In this document: positions 9,501 to 16,395 of the stretch, piece by piece
Layout of the letters: the number at the start of each line of letters is the position of its first letter
Numbering within the stretch: position 1 is the stretch's first letter
From: Opitutus sp. GAS368
Lineage (GTDB): Bacteria; Verrucomicrobiota; Verrucomicrobiia; Opitutales; Opitutaceae
DNA length: 42,259 nucleotides
Assembly: GCA_945869845.1 (NCBI GenBank)
Contig: CAMBRG010000016.1
Coordinates: 1 to 42,259 of the forward strand
Direction: 5' to 3'
Notes under the pieces: generated by a model
What the model saw: the letters and a program-made list of their open reading frames with translations, nothing else
Database searches by the model: none
What the model was told of the DNA's origin: nothing
Program-made: the position numbers and the translations under genes

Positions 9501-9638
9501 ATGCCTTGGGAACTGTTCGGCTATAAGTTCAACAGCACCCTCGGTATCTACAACCTGACGGACCGGAAATACTCCGAAGGCTCGTTCGCGCTCTCACCTG
9601 CGCGCAACTTCATCTTCCGGACGACCCTGTCGTTCTAA
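6564..9638 (+). CDS. TonB-dependent outer-membrane receptor
   Basis: 1024 residues. A signal peptide (KKYLVSCLAALMAVSAPMGYAAD, cut near residue 34) is followed by a short heptad coiled coil (DALKKLQEENSALRKRLAAL, about 37-56), a Pro/Ala linker and the TonB-box-like LSAFEV. The plug domain follows, with IPLNVSVISREFL, SLTDLFRYTAA, GTFTMRGF, NLDTVERVEVIKGPAAVFFG and PGGVINYISK. The remainder is an alternating-strand 22-stranded barrel ending in the aromatic IFRTTLSF. It should import a glycan fragment or other large ligand across the outer membrane using TonB energy. The N-terminal coiled coil is common in Verrucomicrobia receptors (recollection). Position after the LacI regulator and near GH78 suggests rhamnose-containing oligosaccharides. 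Codon use is more uniform than in neighbouring genes, as expected for high expression. Confidence 0.95.
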   Translation: MKPDTSTGSPRTKKYLVSCLAALMAVSAPMGYAADSDALKKLQEENSALRKRLAALEGVPAAPAAAPSAGPVAPAARTPLKADEGVQTLSAFEVKTDKDYGYLKTNAATATKIGMEIQKIPLNVSVISREFLNDTNAQSLTDLFRYTAAASGDTRFAMRIPANSATPQGTFTMRGFVVNSLMRNGIFRYTSYNLDTVERVEVIKGPAAVFFGQGYPGGVINYISKLPQFNRTQGSITMTLNDNSGQKVVLDQNVAASDKLALRVLGVWEDTQGERRFEFRRNYSVNPSISLVPFESGKVKITAEGEFTRERFMLNDYDWIWSDFAGWNEAARTGRYNSSTATLSNTIVANAGNLLAANVVQNTTTPMLAYGTYINNKRIATSNWSLPAYTSVERGAYITDKNGKRYHDEAFNYTSRGAVFNNAIENFSVTADLSPFSWLDVRYNFFQEKSENYTVGQGGALTTPYANGTNWNVGTGNLSGYYRYGQTHNVDAVVKFDFLGVKNKFLLGVQKISPYQQFLGGQTFTDAQWAFLPGARNPTANPDYAGTNSTIYNAGAVPVNQVIRQRDGSIKPVRQIFSNFDPGAEIYPDITAYHQEDRNALDGYKSQQMSAYLNYQATMFKDRLTLLAGYREEKQWARGQFQSNNYPWFVYFPDMHLRPDLYPENVWGHSISYQRGIPQDQKGDSWMGGLSFALTPELSIYASNSKTFKFNSGRVGGLFVGDEVLWYDQARAFGSGGTPGASFRYLGQTVTSLAQFQQILSGRGVYNLVKNEQGMNWEFGAKYSRQDGRIVGTVSFFRGERENQMLDDGAKQSNIEEPLNYSTELFPVGSPYRNTRLLRWRTTDLMNQVEGTEAEVIWTPVRNYQAVINGSWLWSAKTVYDKTRAAPGTAAYNAGTPAAKVASDIYYNARLENVPEFRFNIFNKYTFVDGVVNGMARGLNVGLGMRYSSETVVSRSVDWNPFNGGYQAGDYLVFDATIGMPWELFGYKFNSTLGIYNLTDRKYSEGSFALSPARNFIFRTTLSF

Positions 9639-9673
9639 GGTTTCGGACCCTTCAAGAGTCACTTCATCTATCG

Positions 9674-9703
9674 GCGGAGCCCTTCATCGGGCTCCGCTTT
9701 TTT
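9674..9703 (+). terminator. Rho-independent terminator after TonB receptor
   Basis: A perfect 9-bp stem GCGGAGCCC/GGGCTCCGC with a 6-base TTCATC loop is followed by six T residues. It lies 35 bp after the receptor stop and ends the locus. Confidence 0.93.
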
Positions 9704-9741
9704 GTGCCCGGTTACTTCAATCTAAAAACCGCAGAAGGAGG

Positions 9742-9883
9742 AACCGCTAACTTCCGCTAATCGACGCTAATGAAAGAGTTTTTGATAGAATCCAACTCGA
9801 TCACCTAATCGGTGAATCAAGAATTCAAGTCCGGACCAATTCTTCCTCATGGATTAGCGGGAATTAGCGAAGATTAGCGGTTA
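9742..9883. repeat. Inverted arrays of a CGCTAA hexamer with 10-bp period
   Basis: The left arm has CGCTAA three times, separated by CTTC and TCGA, giving an exact 10-bp period (9742-9772). The right arm has three ATTAGCG copies, again at 10-bp period (9851-9881). The arms are inverted relative to each other around about 75 bp of AT-richer sequence. The structure lies in the noncoding gap 9704-10154, in which I see no gene. It resembles a dispersed palindromic element; the one-turn spacing is what a protein binding one DNA face would need. Confidence 0.7.
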
Positions 9884-9942
9884 ACCCACTGCCGAATTTA
9901 GGTTCAATCGTTGCACCGATCGCGTGATCCTTTTGCATCTTT

Positions 9943-10014
9943 GTAGGGCTCGACCTTGGTCGATGCCTACGTCGCGGGCCAGCGAGCGCGGCGCGGACCA
10001 AGGTCCGGCCCTAC
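9943..10014. repeat. REP-like imperfect palindrome (GTAGGGC...CCAAGGTC)
   Basis: A 19-base left arm (9943-9961, starting GTAGGGCTCGACC) and a right arm (9996-10014, ending GGCCCTAC) match in inverse complement at 17 of 19 positions. The centre is very G+C-rich. This fits a dispersed extragenic palindrome that could fold as a long hairpin in RNA. No ORF or terminator T-tail is associated. Confidence 0.7.
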
Positions 10015-10154
10015 GGGGAAAAGCATCGGGCGATTGGTATTCCTCGGAAAGGACGAGCCATTGACGCGCGATTTATCGCACCCCTATTTTTTCTGCCTGT
10101 TCAGCGAAGTCCAATCATGAGTCCGCCTTCCCCCGCCTCTCTTCTCTCTCACCC

Positions 10155-12248
10155 ATGAGGACGAACGGGAAATGGTGCGTTGCTCCCGTGTCGGCCGCAT
10201 GGCACGCCGCCAGGGATTTTTCAGGTCTTGCGCCGGGTGCCAGCACCCTCTGGCCGCGCTGGGCGATGTTGCGGGCGGTGGGGATCGTTTTCGTCGTCAT
10301 TTTTTCCGGGATCATCGCGGAGAGCGGCGCGCTCATCGGGCCCAACGGTTTACTGCCTCTGCCCCGGCTACTGGAACAAGCCCGCGCCGACCATACCGGC
10401 GTGCTCGATACCCTGCTCCATCGACCCAGTCTGTTTTGGATCAATGCCGATCCGGCCATGATCGCAGCCGTCGAGTGGGGCGGATTGCTGGCCGCCGTGG
10501 CGCTCGTGCTGAATTTCTGTCCGCGACTCGCCCTTTTCATCTGTTGGCTGGCGCTGCTCTCATTCGCCCGCGTGTGGGTGATTTTTTCCGAGCCGCAGTT
10601 GGACTGGCTGATGCTCGAGGTCGCGTTGTTGTGCATTCCTTTTGCGCCCGCCGGTCTTCGCCCCGGCTTGGGTGGAGCCTCACCGCCGTCGCCCCTCGCC
10701 TTGTTCATGATGCGCTGGCTGTTGCTCAGGGTCATGTTCGGGCCCGGGCTCGCCAAACTCATCTACGGCGATCCGCACTGGCTGAACTTCACGGCCATGG
10801 ACGTGCTCTACGAATCGGCCCCAAGCCCCACCATCGTCGGCTATTTCAACCACCACCTGCCTCACGCGTGGCACGTCGTCGAATGGGTGCTTACGTTTGC
10901 CGCGGAAATCGTGGCACCGTTGCTCGCAGTCTTTGGCGGACGCCGGGGCCGCTGGATCGCGCTCGTGAGTTGGACCGCGCTTCAAGCCGGCATCCAACTC
11001 AACTGCAACTACGGCTGGCTCAACACCGCGGCGATCGGACTCGGCCTGCTGTTACTCGACGATCACATGCTGGCCCGGACCACCGGATTTCTTCGCCGGC
11101 GTCTTCCCGCTTGGTCACTACCCGGTCCAGCCGCACCCACCCCCGCCGCCACCGGTATCGGCTGGAAGAAAGTCGCGGTCGCCACCGGCCTTTGGGCGCA
11201 CTTCGCGCTCTCTATCGCGGTTTATTGGGACAAAGAAAGCGTCCCGCCCGTTCTTCTCACCCACGGCAGCAGCAATGCGTTCAAACTCTATGCCCACATC
11301 GATCCCGTGCATCGCGTGACGGAGTTTACCGGCTCCAACGACGGCGGGCGCACCTGGCGAGCCTACGAGTTTTTTCACTACCCCCAACAATTGGATCGGA
11401 TGAGCGGCTTTATCGCCCCGCACTTTCCCCGCTTTGAAGGCACGCTTCAAATCGTGCTCGCGACCCGCCCCGAGCCTCACTCGATCTACGCCATCGTAGC
11501 CGGCCACCTGCTGGCCCAGAACCCCGAGATCGTCCGGCTTTTCCGAGAGAATCCGTTTCCCGACCGGCCGCCGCAGATGATCCGCATGGCGACCTACCGG
11601 TATCGCTTCACCGATTTGGAAACTTATCGGACCACGGGAAATTTTTGGCGCAGAGAGTATGAAGGTGATTACCTCCCGATGATCTACCTGAACGAGCGCC
11701 AAGAAATCGTCCGGGCCGAGTCGGAAATCGCGGTCACTCGGATCAAGGCTCACTACCAGAACCCAGATGCCCAAAATCGCCTCGGCCTCCATCTCGTCAA
11801 CGGCGAGCTCGGCCTCAGCCGCGACCCGGTCCAAGCCGCCGGTTGGTTTCGTCGGGCGGCGGAACTGGGTCTCGCCGATGGGCAATTCAATCTCTCGCTG
11901 TTTTTGCTGAATGGCGACGGCGCCCGGCCCGATCTGCCGCAAGCCGCCCTCTGGTGCCAACGCGCCGCCAAACAGGGTCTGCCGAACGCCCAAGACTTGC
12001 TCGGCCTGATGTATGCCCGGGGCGACGGCGTGCCAAAAGACCCGGTCGAGGCGCTCGCTTGGTTCATGGTCGCGGCAAATCTCGGCCACCAGGAAGCGGC
12101 CGGTCGGGTCAATTCGCTCAGGTCATCGCTCCAGCCAACCGCCGTCGCCGAGGCCGAGAGCCGAGCTCGAGTCCTCCGCGCCGAAATCGAGGCCGGGAAA
12201 AAAATCGCTGAATCCACCAAAGCGCCGATTCATCCCAACGTCCCTTGA
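10155..12248 (+). CDS. Lipase maturation factor-like membrane protein fused to Sel1 repeats
   Basis: 697 residues. The first part (about 35-530) fits the lipase maturation factor family (LMF1, PF06762): repeated membrane segments, an SEPQLDWLMLEVALLCIPFAP segment, FMMRWLLLRVMFGPGLAKLI, GDPHWLNFTAMDVLYES, then the soluble part with NDGGRTWRAYEF, RENPFPDRPPQMIRMATYRY and FWRREYEGDYLPM. After residue about 535 come three Sel1-type alpha/alpha repeats (NRLGLHLVNGELGLSRDPVQ, NLSLFLLNGDGARPD, DLLGLMYARGDGVPKDP) ending in a charged tail. LMF1 matures lipases in the animal ER; the bacterial role is unknown. Sel1 repeats bind proteins, so this looks like a membrane chaperone with a docking arm (inference). 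ATG 10155 is also overlapped by the stop of a 13-codon leader ORF (10117-10158). Confidence 0.85.
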   Translation: MRTNGKWCVAPVSAAWHAARDFSGLAPGASTLWPRWAMLRAVGIVFVVIFSGIIAESGALIGPNGLLPLPRLLEQARADHTGVLDTLLHRPSLFWINADPAMIAAVEWGGLLAAVALVLNFCPRLALFICWLALLSFARVWVIFSEPQLDWLMLEVALLCIPFAPAGLRPGLGGASPPSPLALFMMRWLLLRVMFGPGLAKLIYGDPHWLNFTAMDVLYESAPSPTIVGYFNHHLPHAWHVVEWVLTFAAEIVAPLLAVFGGRRGRWIALVSWTALQAGIQLNCNYGWLNTAAIGLGLLLLDDHMLARTTGFLRRRLPAWSLPGPAAPTPAATGIGWKKVAVATGLWAHFALSIAVYWDKESVPPVLLTHGSSNAFKLYAHIDPVHRVTEFTGSNDGGRTWRAYEFFHYPQQLDRMSGFIAPHFPRFEGTLQIVLATRPEPHSIYAIVAGHLLAQNPEIVRLFRENPFPDRPPQMIRMATYRYRFTDLETYRTTGNFWRREYEGDYLPMIYLNERQEIVRAESEIAVTRIKAHYQNPDAQNRLGLHLVNGELGLSRDPVQAAGWFRRAAELGLADGQFNLSLFLLNGDGARPDLPQAALWCQRAAKQGLPNAQDLLGLMYARGDGVPKDPVEALAWFMVAANLGHQEAAGRVNSLRSSLQPTAVAEAESRARVLRAEIEAGKKIAESTKAPIHPNVP

Positions 12249-12259
12249 TCAAAAGACTG

Positions 12260-12330
12260 CCATTGCGCGAAGCTTAGCGCCGAAGCAATCCAGCTCGATT
12301 GCCCCGGCGCGCTTCGCGCACCTGCCAATG
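12260..12330. repeat. CATTGCG...CAATG palindromic repeat
   Basis: Starts CATTGCGCGAAG and ends CCTGCCAATG, with an AATCCAGCTCGATT centre and internal inverted segments. It resembles the inner part of the element at 24976-25098 (CATTGCGAGG ... AATCCAGCTGGAT ... CGCGATGAC), so the window holds two members of one repeat family. It sits just after the LMF1-Sel1 gene and may serve as a hairpin between that gene and the convergent membrane protein gene. Confidence 0.6.
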
Positions 12331-12446
12331 AACTCATCGGGTTTGTCGGTAGTGCCCGGAGAGTTCAGCAAAAAGGCGAAGCATGGTAGCTGCGACCATC
12401 TGCTGCGCCCGCTCGTTGATCCACGCTTGTCGACGTTCTGTTCCAC

Positions 12447-14210
12447 CTAAAATTTCGGGGGCAATGTCCCGACGAAAATCTGCCGGGCTGGGGCCGTCAG
12501 CGCCGAATGCATTTGGACCAAACCCAACTTTTCGAAACCTTCCCTGTTGTCCACCCGGTGATCCGTGTTGGTGAACACGCACCCCGCAGTCCAACGAGCC
12601 CGATATTCCAACGAAACCTTGAATTCTTTGGGCGGAATCTCCACCCGCCGCACCACAAAGACAAAGCCAGAGTCGATTGCGTCGGGTCGGCCATGAACCT
12701 CGGCCACATCCGGCCGGCGTTGCTTGCGACCCCGAAAAGCATACTCCCGGTCGGCAGTTTTCAAAACCAGATACGGCTCAAATGACCGACCCCATTTCTT
12801 CTCGGGCAACATAAAGCCCCTCACGTGCAGGCGGCGCACACCCAAAGCCAATTCCTCAATGTGATAGACCATCGATCGTTCCTTTGCCGGGCCACATTTT
12901 GTGATTGGGAGCGAAGTCCGGGCCTGCAACCGGAAAATGCCTTTCTCCAACGCCGCATTTAAAATTTGGTCCGCCTGCGCGTGGTCGGGGTAAATCAGAT
13001 GCGGAGCCCCGCCCAGCGTCAGCCACTTGTCGTAGTAGCTGATCGTCTCAAGTCGCCGGCGGAAAAAATCCTCGGCCACCGGCAGGTATCGGGTCGATGC
13101 AACCACATTGAAGACGCTCACCCCCAAGGTCACCGGCAACGCCCACTGCCAGAACCGGTGCTTCGGCACGGCCGACTCGACCAAGATTGTGAGCAACGTC
13201 GCCCAAAACAGCGCGCTTTGCACAAAATACCTCGGCGCGATCTGGGGCGCGGCGAGCGTGAACCGGCCATACGCCGTCAACAGCGTCGCACCCAAAACAA
13301 AGACCAAGAACGCACCCAAAACCGGCTCCCGGCGCCACCCTTCCCGGCTCGCCAAACCCGCCGCCAGCCCGAGCCCCACGACCCCCAGCAACGGTGAGAG
13401 AAAAGGGTGCTCCAGACCCGGCACGCTGCCGAGCAGGGTGAGCCAATATCTGACCACCGCCCACAGTCCCGCGGCGCTCCCCAAACTCTCTCCGCTGGGC
13501 GCGACGGGTTTCGCCAACCAGAAAAACAGGACCCCGGCAGCCACCGCCCACGCCGCCCAAACCGCCAGGCCTTTCCAGCGGCGCCCCAAGGCCAACAGCA
13601 ACACGCCCGCCGGAAACACCGCGAGACCGTGCGCGAGGGTAAACGTCCCCGCCGTCGCCGCCAACCCGGCCAACGCCAACCATGCCGCCCCGCGCCGCTG
13701 CAACGCCGCCAAGCTCACCGCGCCCCACAACACCACTTGGTAGTGGTCGATCGCCGCATAGGAGAGCAGTTGATTCTCAAAATGCTGCAGTTGGAAAATC
13801 AGCAGGCACAGCAGCGCCGCATACACCAACCGGAGATTCCAATCCCGAGGCTGCGCCGCCAACACAAGAATCGCCCCGAGGATCGCGAGATTTCCGATGG
13901 TCGCGAGCGCGATGAAGTTGATCTGGCCGGTCAAAAGGTAACTGCCCGCAAAAATCAGACGGCTCGTCACCATGCAGTGGTGCTGATCGGCCGCCAAAAA
14001 CAACCCCAGCGTCTCCCGCCACGAACTGGAATCCTGCAACCGCGTCAAAAACCCCAACGTCGTCCCAAACTCATCCCAAAAAGGCGCGTTCCGATAGGCC
14101 AAGAACGACACCCACGCGATGAACACCGTCGGCAACATCGCTGCGGTCACCAAAAACCAGCGGGCGGAAAAAACGACTCTCCAGTCGGGGTTAGAAACGG
14201 GGCGATTCAT
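12447..14210 (-). CDS. Large polytopic membrane protein, GT-C-like, function unknown
   Basis: 587 residues. About ten hydrophobic segments occupy residues 20-400, starting with FLVTAAMLPTVFIAWVSFLAY. The first extracytoplasmic loop carries an acidic pair (APFWDEFGTT, about 42-51), the position where GT-C glycosyltransferases keep their catalytic Asp/Glu. A second conserved-looking loop has AADQHHCMV and LLSYAAIDHYQVVLWG. The C-terminal 180 residues are soluble and beta-rich. This layout fits a GT-C-type glycosyltransferase or an O-antigen-type membrane enzyme using a lipid-linked sugar, but I do not recognise the family. It stands alone, convergent with the LMF1-Sel1 gene. A possible promoter lies at 14231-14258. 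Confidence 0.8.
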   Translation of the reverse strand: MNRPVSNPDWRVVFSARWFLVTAAMLPTVFIAWVSFLAYRNAPFWDEFGTTLGFLTRLQDSSSWRETLGLFLAADQHHCMVTSRLIFAGSYLLTGQINFIALATIGNLAILGAILVLAAQPRDWNLRLVYAALLCLLIFQLQHFENQLLSYAAIDHYQVVLWGAVSLAALQRRGAAWLALAGLAATAGTFTLAHGLAVFPAGVLLLALGRRWKGLAVWAAWAVAAGVLFFWLAKPVAPSGESLGSAAGLWAVVRYWLTLLGSVPGLEHPFLSPLLGVVGLGLAAGLASREGWRREPVLGAFLVFVLGATLLTAYGRFTLAAPQIAPRYFVQSALFWATLLTILVESAVPKHRFWQWALPVTLGVSVFNVVASTRYLPVAEDFFRRRLETISYYDKWLTLGGAPHLIYPDHAQADQILNAALEKGIFRLQARTSLPITKCGPAKERSMVYHIEELALGVRRLHVRGFMLPEKKWGRSFEPYLVLKTADREYAFRGRKQRRPDVAEVHGRPDAIDSGFVFVVRRVEIPPKEFKVSLEYRARWTAGCVFTNTDHRVDNREGFEKLGLVQMHSALTAPARQIFVGTLPPKF

Positions 14211-14230
14211 CGAGACAAAAACCTAAGAAA

Positions 14231-14258
14231 ACTTTACCAGTTTTGCCAAACTCGACAA
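14231..14258 (-). promoter_or_regulatory. Possible sigma-70 promoter for the membrane protein gene
   Basis: On the minus strand TTGTCG (14258-14253) and TAAAGT (14236-14231) are separated by 16 bp, each matching the consensus at 4 of 6 positions, about 20 bp before the ATG at 14210. This is weak evidence. Confidence 0.3.
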
Positions 14259-14367
14259 GCCCCCGCCTAAAAAAATTTTCAAGCGTGGGCGCGGCTCGTC
14301 TAACGACCGTCGCTTGCCACTCATATCGTCTGACGGATACCATTAGGTCGTCACAGGTGGCCGGCAA

Positions 14368-14421
14368 TGTGAGAGTGGGCGTCGCCGCAACCGGAGGCTA
14401 CATGCGCGAGCCACCCTCACA
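14368..14421. repeat. Short inverted repeat in noncoding gap 14211-14627
   Basis: TGTGAGAGTGG (14368-14378) and CCACCCTCACA (14411-14421) are inverse complements at 10 of 11 positions. The rest of this 417-bp gap holds low-complexity C-rich sequence and a short CTCGATT-type run near 14606-14625, with no convincing gene. Confidence 0.5.
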
Positions 14422-14627
14422 TCAAACCGCCCTGCAACTCCGTCCGTTCATTCATCGCCTGCTCAAACACCCCCGCGCCTCAACCCCGCGCCGCCTCACT
14501 CAAACCACTCGCCCAATAAAGGGCGGGGGCTTCGCCGCCCATCGGCCACCGCCTCTGGTGTATCCAACTCTCGTCCGTCAGTTCGGGGCCATCTCAGCTC
14601 GGGCTCTCGACTCTCGATTCTCGATTC

Positions 14628-14882
14628 TCAGCACGCTTGCCGGAGATCATGCGCTAATTGCTCGTCGGTGAGGTTGATAACCGACACGCCCAACTGGGAG
14701 AGAGCTTCCATAAAAGTCCATACCGGCAATCCCGCCATCTCGGCGGCCTGCCCCAAGGTCAACCGGCGCAATTCAAAAAGCTTTGCCGCAAGAATCAGTC
14801 GGAATTCATGTTGGGCTTCAGCCCGACTCAGGCCGGTGTTTGCCAGCCAGCGCTCATCTACGGGCACTTCGACGGTGGTCAT
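14628..14882 (-). CDS. UPF0175 family antitoxin-like protein (orphan)
   Basis: 84 residues from the ATG at 14882 (MTTVEVPVDERWL). The UPF0175 (PF03683) pattern is clear: LAAKLFELRRLTLGQAAEMA followed by GLPVWTFMEALSQLGVSVINLTDEQLAHDL. Members are small helical DNA-binding-like antitoxins usually followed by a DUF3368/PIN toxin. No PIN-domain gene is seen in the 417 bp downstream, so this copy is an orphan. An upstream in-frame extension to 14981 would add 33 residues with no family similarity, so the shorter start is preferred. Confidence 0.85.
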   Translation of the reverse strand: MTTVEVPVDERWLANTGLSRAEAQHEFRLILAAKLFELRRLTLGQAAEMAGLPVWTFMEALSQLGVSVINLTDEQLAHDLRQAC

Positions 14883-15030
14883 GAGCAATGGCCTAACGCG
14901 ACTTATCCCGGGCGCAAGGCAGGTAATGATTTCGGGCGCGGCACGTGAAAACTCCTCACCAAACCCGCCTATTCCAATCAAGATCCCAGCGAGGAAGAGG
15001 CGTCGAACGAACCAAGTCAGTCCAGTGCAC

Positions 15031-16395
15031 CTAGCGACGGGGCAGGGCTGGGTTGCCGAGTTTGGCTTTGATCTCCGGCGAGAGATTCGCCGTCGCCAAC
15101 CACGCGCGGGCGGCGGCGGGCGCGTTGTCCAGCCAGCGCGAATACGCCGCCATCACGGCGGCCTCGCGGGCGGCCGGCGCCACGAGCGTCTGCGCCCAAG
15201 CGATCGTCCCCACGGGATCGCGCTGGGCGAGTTGGGGCGCGACCGACGCGGCGGCGGCAGGTTGGCTCGACGCCGGCAGCTCGCTCACAAAATTCCGCAC
15301 GGCAGGCGCGTCGACCAGCAACCAGTAGGACAACGCGCCGCCGAGTGCGGTGGTCGTCGTCGGCCCCGGCGGTTGCGCGCCCGCCCAGCGCGATGCGGCC
15401 GGCGCGTCGGCCTGCGCCCAAGTCGAAGCGATCCTGATCAACGCTACATCGCGCGCACTCGCGGCGCCGAGCGAGTTCGCCCACGCCAACGCGTTCACGG
15501 GATCGATCGCGAGCAGCGCCGCGAGGTGCGCGGCGGCCGCGTCTTGCGCCGCACCGGCCGGAAGCCCGGCGACATACTGGGCGGCAGCGGCCGGCGCCGT
15601 GACCGCCCAGCTCGTAAGCGCATTGTTCAGAGCCAAGGTTTGAGCCGGCCCGACCGGGAGTTGCCCGACGAAGGCGAGAGCCGCGGCGGGATCTTTCACC
15701 GCGAGACCACGCGCCACGTCGAGGGCCGCGCGCGTCTGGGTTTCCCCGGGGGGCAGGAGCCGCACCAGCCCAGCGGCGGCCACCGGATCGGCGGCGGTGA
15801 TAAGTTGCAGCGCGTGAAAAAGCGTTCGCTCCAGCGCGGGACCCGGGAGCGACTGCGGCGCGAGCTCGATCACCTGCAATGGATCGCGCCGGGCGAGTTC
15901 GAACAATGCGCTTTCCATGGCCGGCGCCCGATCATCGGCGGAGAGATTCTGCGCCCACGCCAGCGCGGACGGAGCATCGGCCCGCAGCCAGACGGAGGCG
16001 AGCGCGCGCAGGGCGTTCTCTCTGCCGGGACCCGGCGGGACCGCCGCCAGCCGCGCCACCGCGAGGGTCGGATTCTCCCGCGCAAAGGTGTCAAAAAACA
16101 GACCGTAAATCGCCGCCTGTTCACGCGTGCCCACCCGATCGCGGGCCTGCGCCAGCGCGGCCTCGGGATCGCGCCGATGCAACGCATCGAGCATTACAAA
16201 CAGCGACGCATCGCGGTCCGGTCCGGGCGGGCGCTCACGCCACTCCTCCGCCGCAGGCACGGCCGCTCCGGCGACCGGCTGCACCGCCGCGGGTTCGTTC
16301 TCGCGCGGCGCTGCCTGCGGTCGCCGCAGCCACACCCCGAGACCGACGATCAGGGCGATGCCCAGAAACCCGGCGAGAACCCAGCGTGATTTCAC
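15031..16395 (-). CDS. Exported alpha-solenoid protein with 'DPxAALAWA' repeats
   Basis: 454 residues. An N-terminal membrane anchor (WVLAGFLGIALIVGLGVWL, about 5-23) is followed by a linker and then about ten degenerate repeats of 35-40 residues. Each has a core like [A/R]DPxAAxxWAxxLPxGxxR: RDPEAALAQA, ADAPSALAWAQNL, ADPVAAAGLVRLLPPG, KDPAAALAFVGQLPVG, IDPVNALAWANSL and RDPVGTIAWAQTL. The repeats predict paired helices and a superhelix for protein contact. Similar proteins are common in Verrucomicrobia (recollection) with no known role. The start ATG overlaps the stop of the nuclease gene (ATGA at 16392-16395), so the two are translated together and may act together outside the cytoplasm. 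Confidence 0.8.
   Translation of the reverse strand: MKSRWVLAGFLGIALIVGLGVWLRRPQAAPRENEPAAVQPVAGAAVPAAEEWRERPPGPDRDASLFVMLDALHRRDPEAALAQARDRVGTREQAAIYGLFFDTFARENPTLAVARLAAVPPGPGRENALRALASVWLRADAPSALAWAQNLSADDRAPAMESALFELARRDPLQVIELAPQSLPGPALERTLFHALQLITAADPVAAAGLVRLLPPGETQTRAALDVARGLAVKDPAAALAFVGQLPVGPAQTLALNNALTSWAVTAPAAAAQYVAGLPAGAAQDAAAAHLAALLAIDPVNALAWANSLGAASARDVALIRIASTWAQADAPAASRWAGAQPPGPTTTTALGGALSYWLLVDAPAVRNFVSELPASSQPAAAASVAPQLAQRDPVGTIAWAQTLVAPAAREAAVMAAYSRWLDNAPAAARAWLATANLSPEIKAKLGNPALPRR

Noticed and set aside
12334-12446. Protein-like tail on the minus strand after the membrane protein stop (GGTERRQAWINERAQQ)
   Set aside because: It is out of frame with the gene and only about 40 codons, with no family I can name; it could be a remnant but the evidence is too thin.
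14243-14671. 142-codon plus-strand frame in the gap before UPF0175
   Set aside because: It has low-complexity, Pro/Arg/Thr-rich composition, no motif, and overlaps the UPF0175 gene end.
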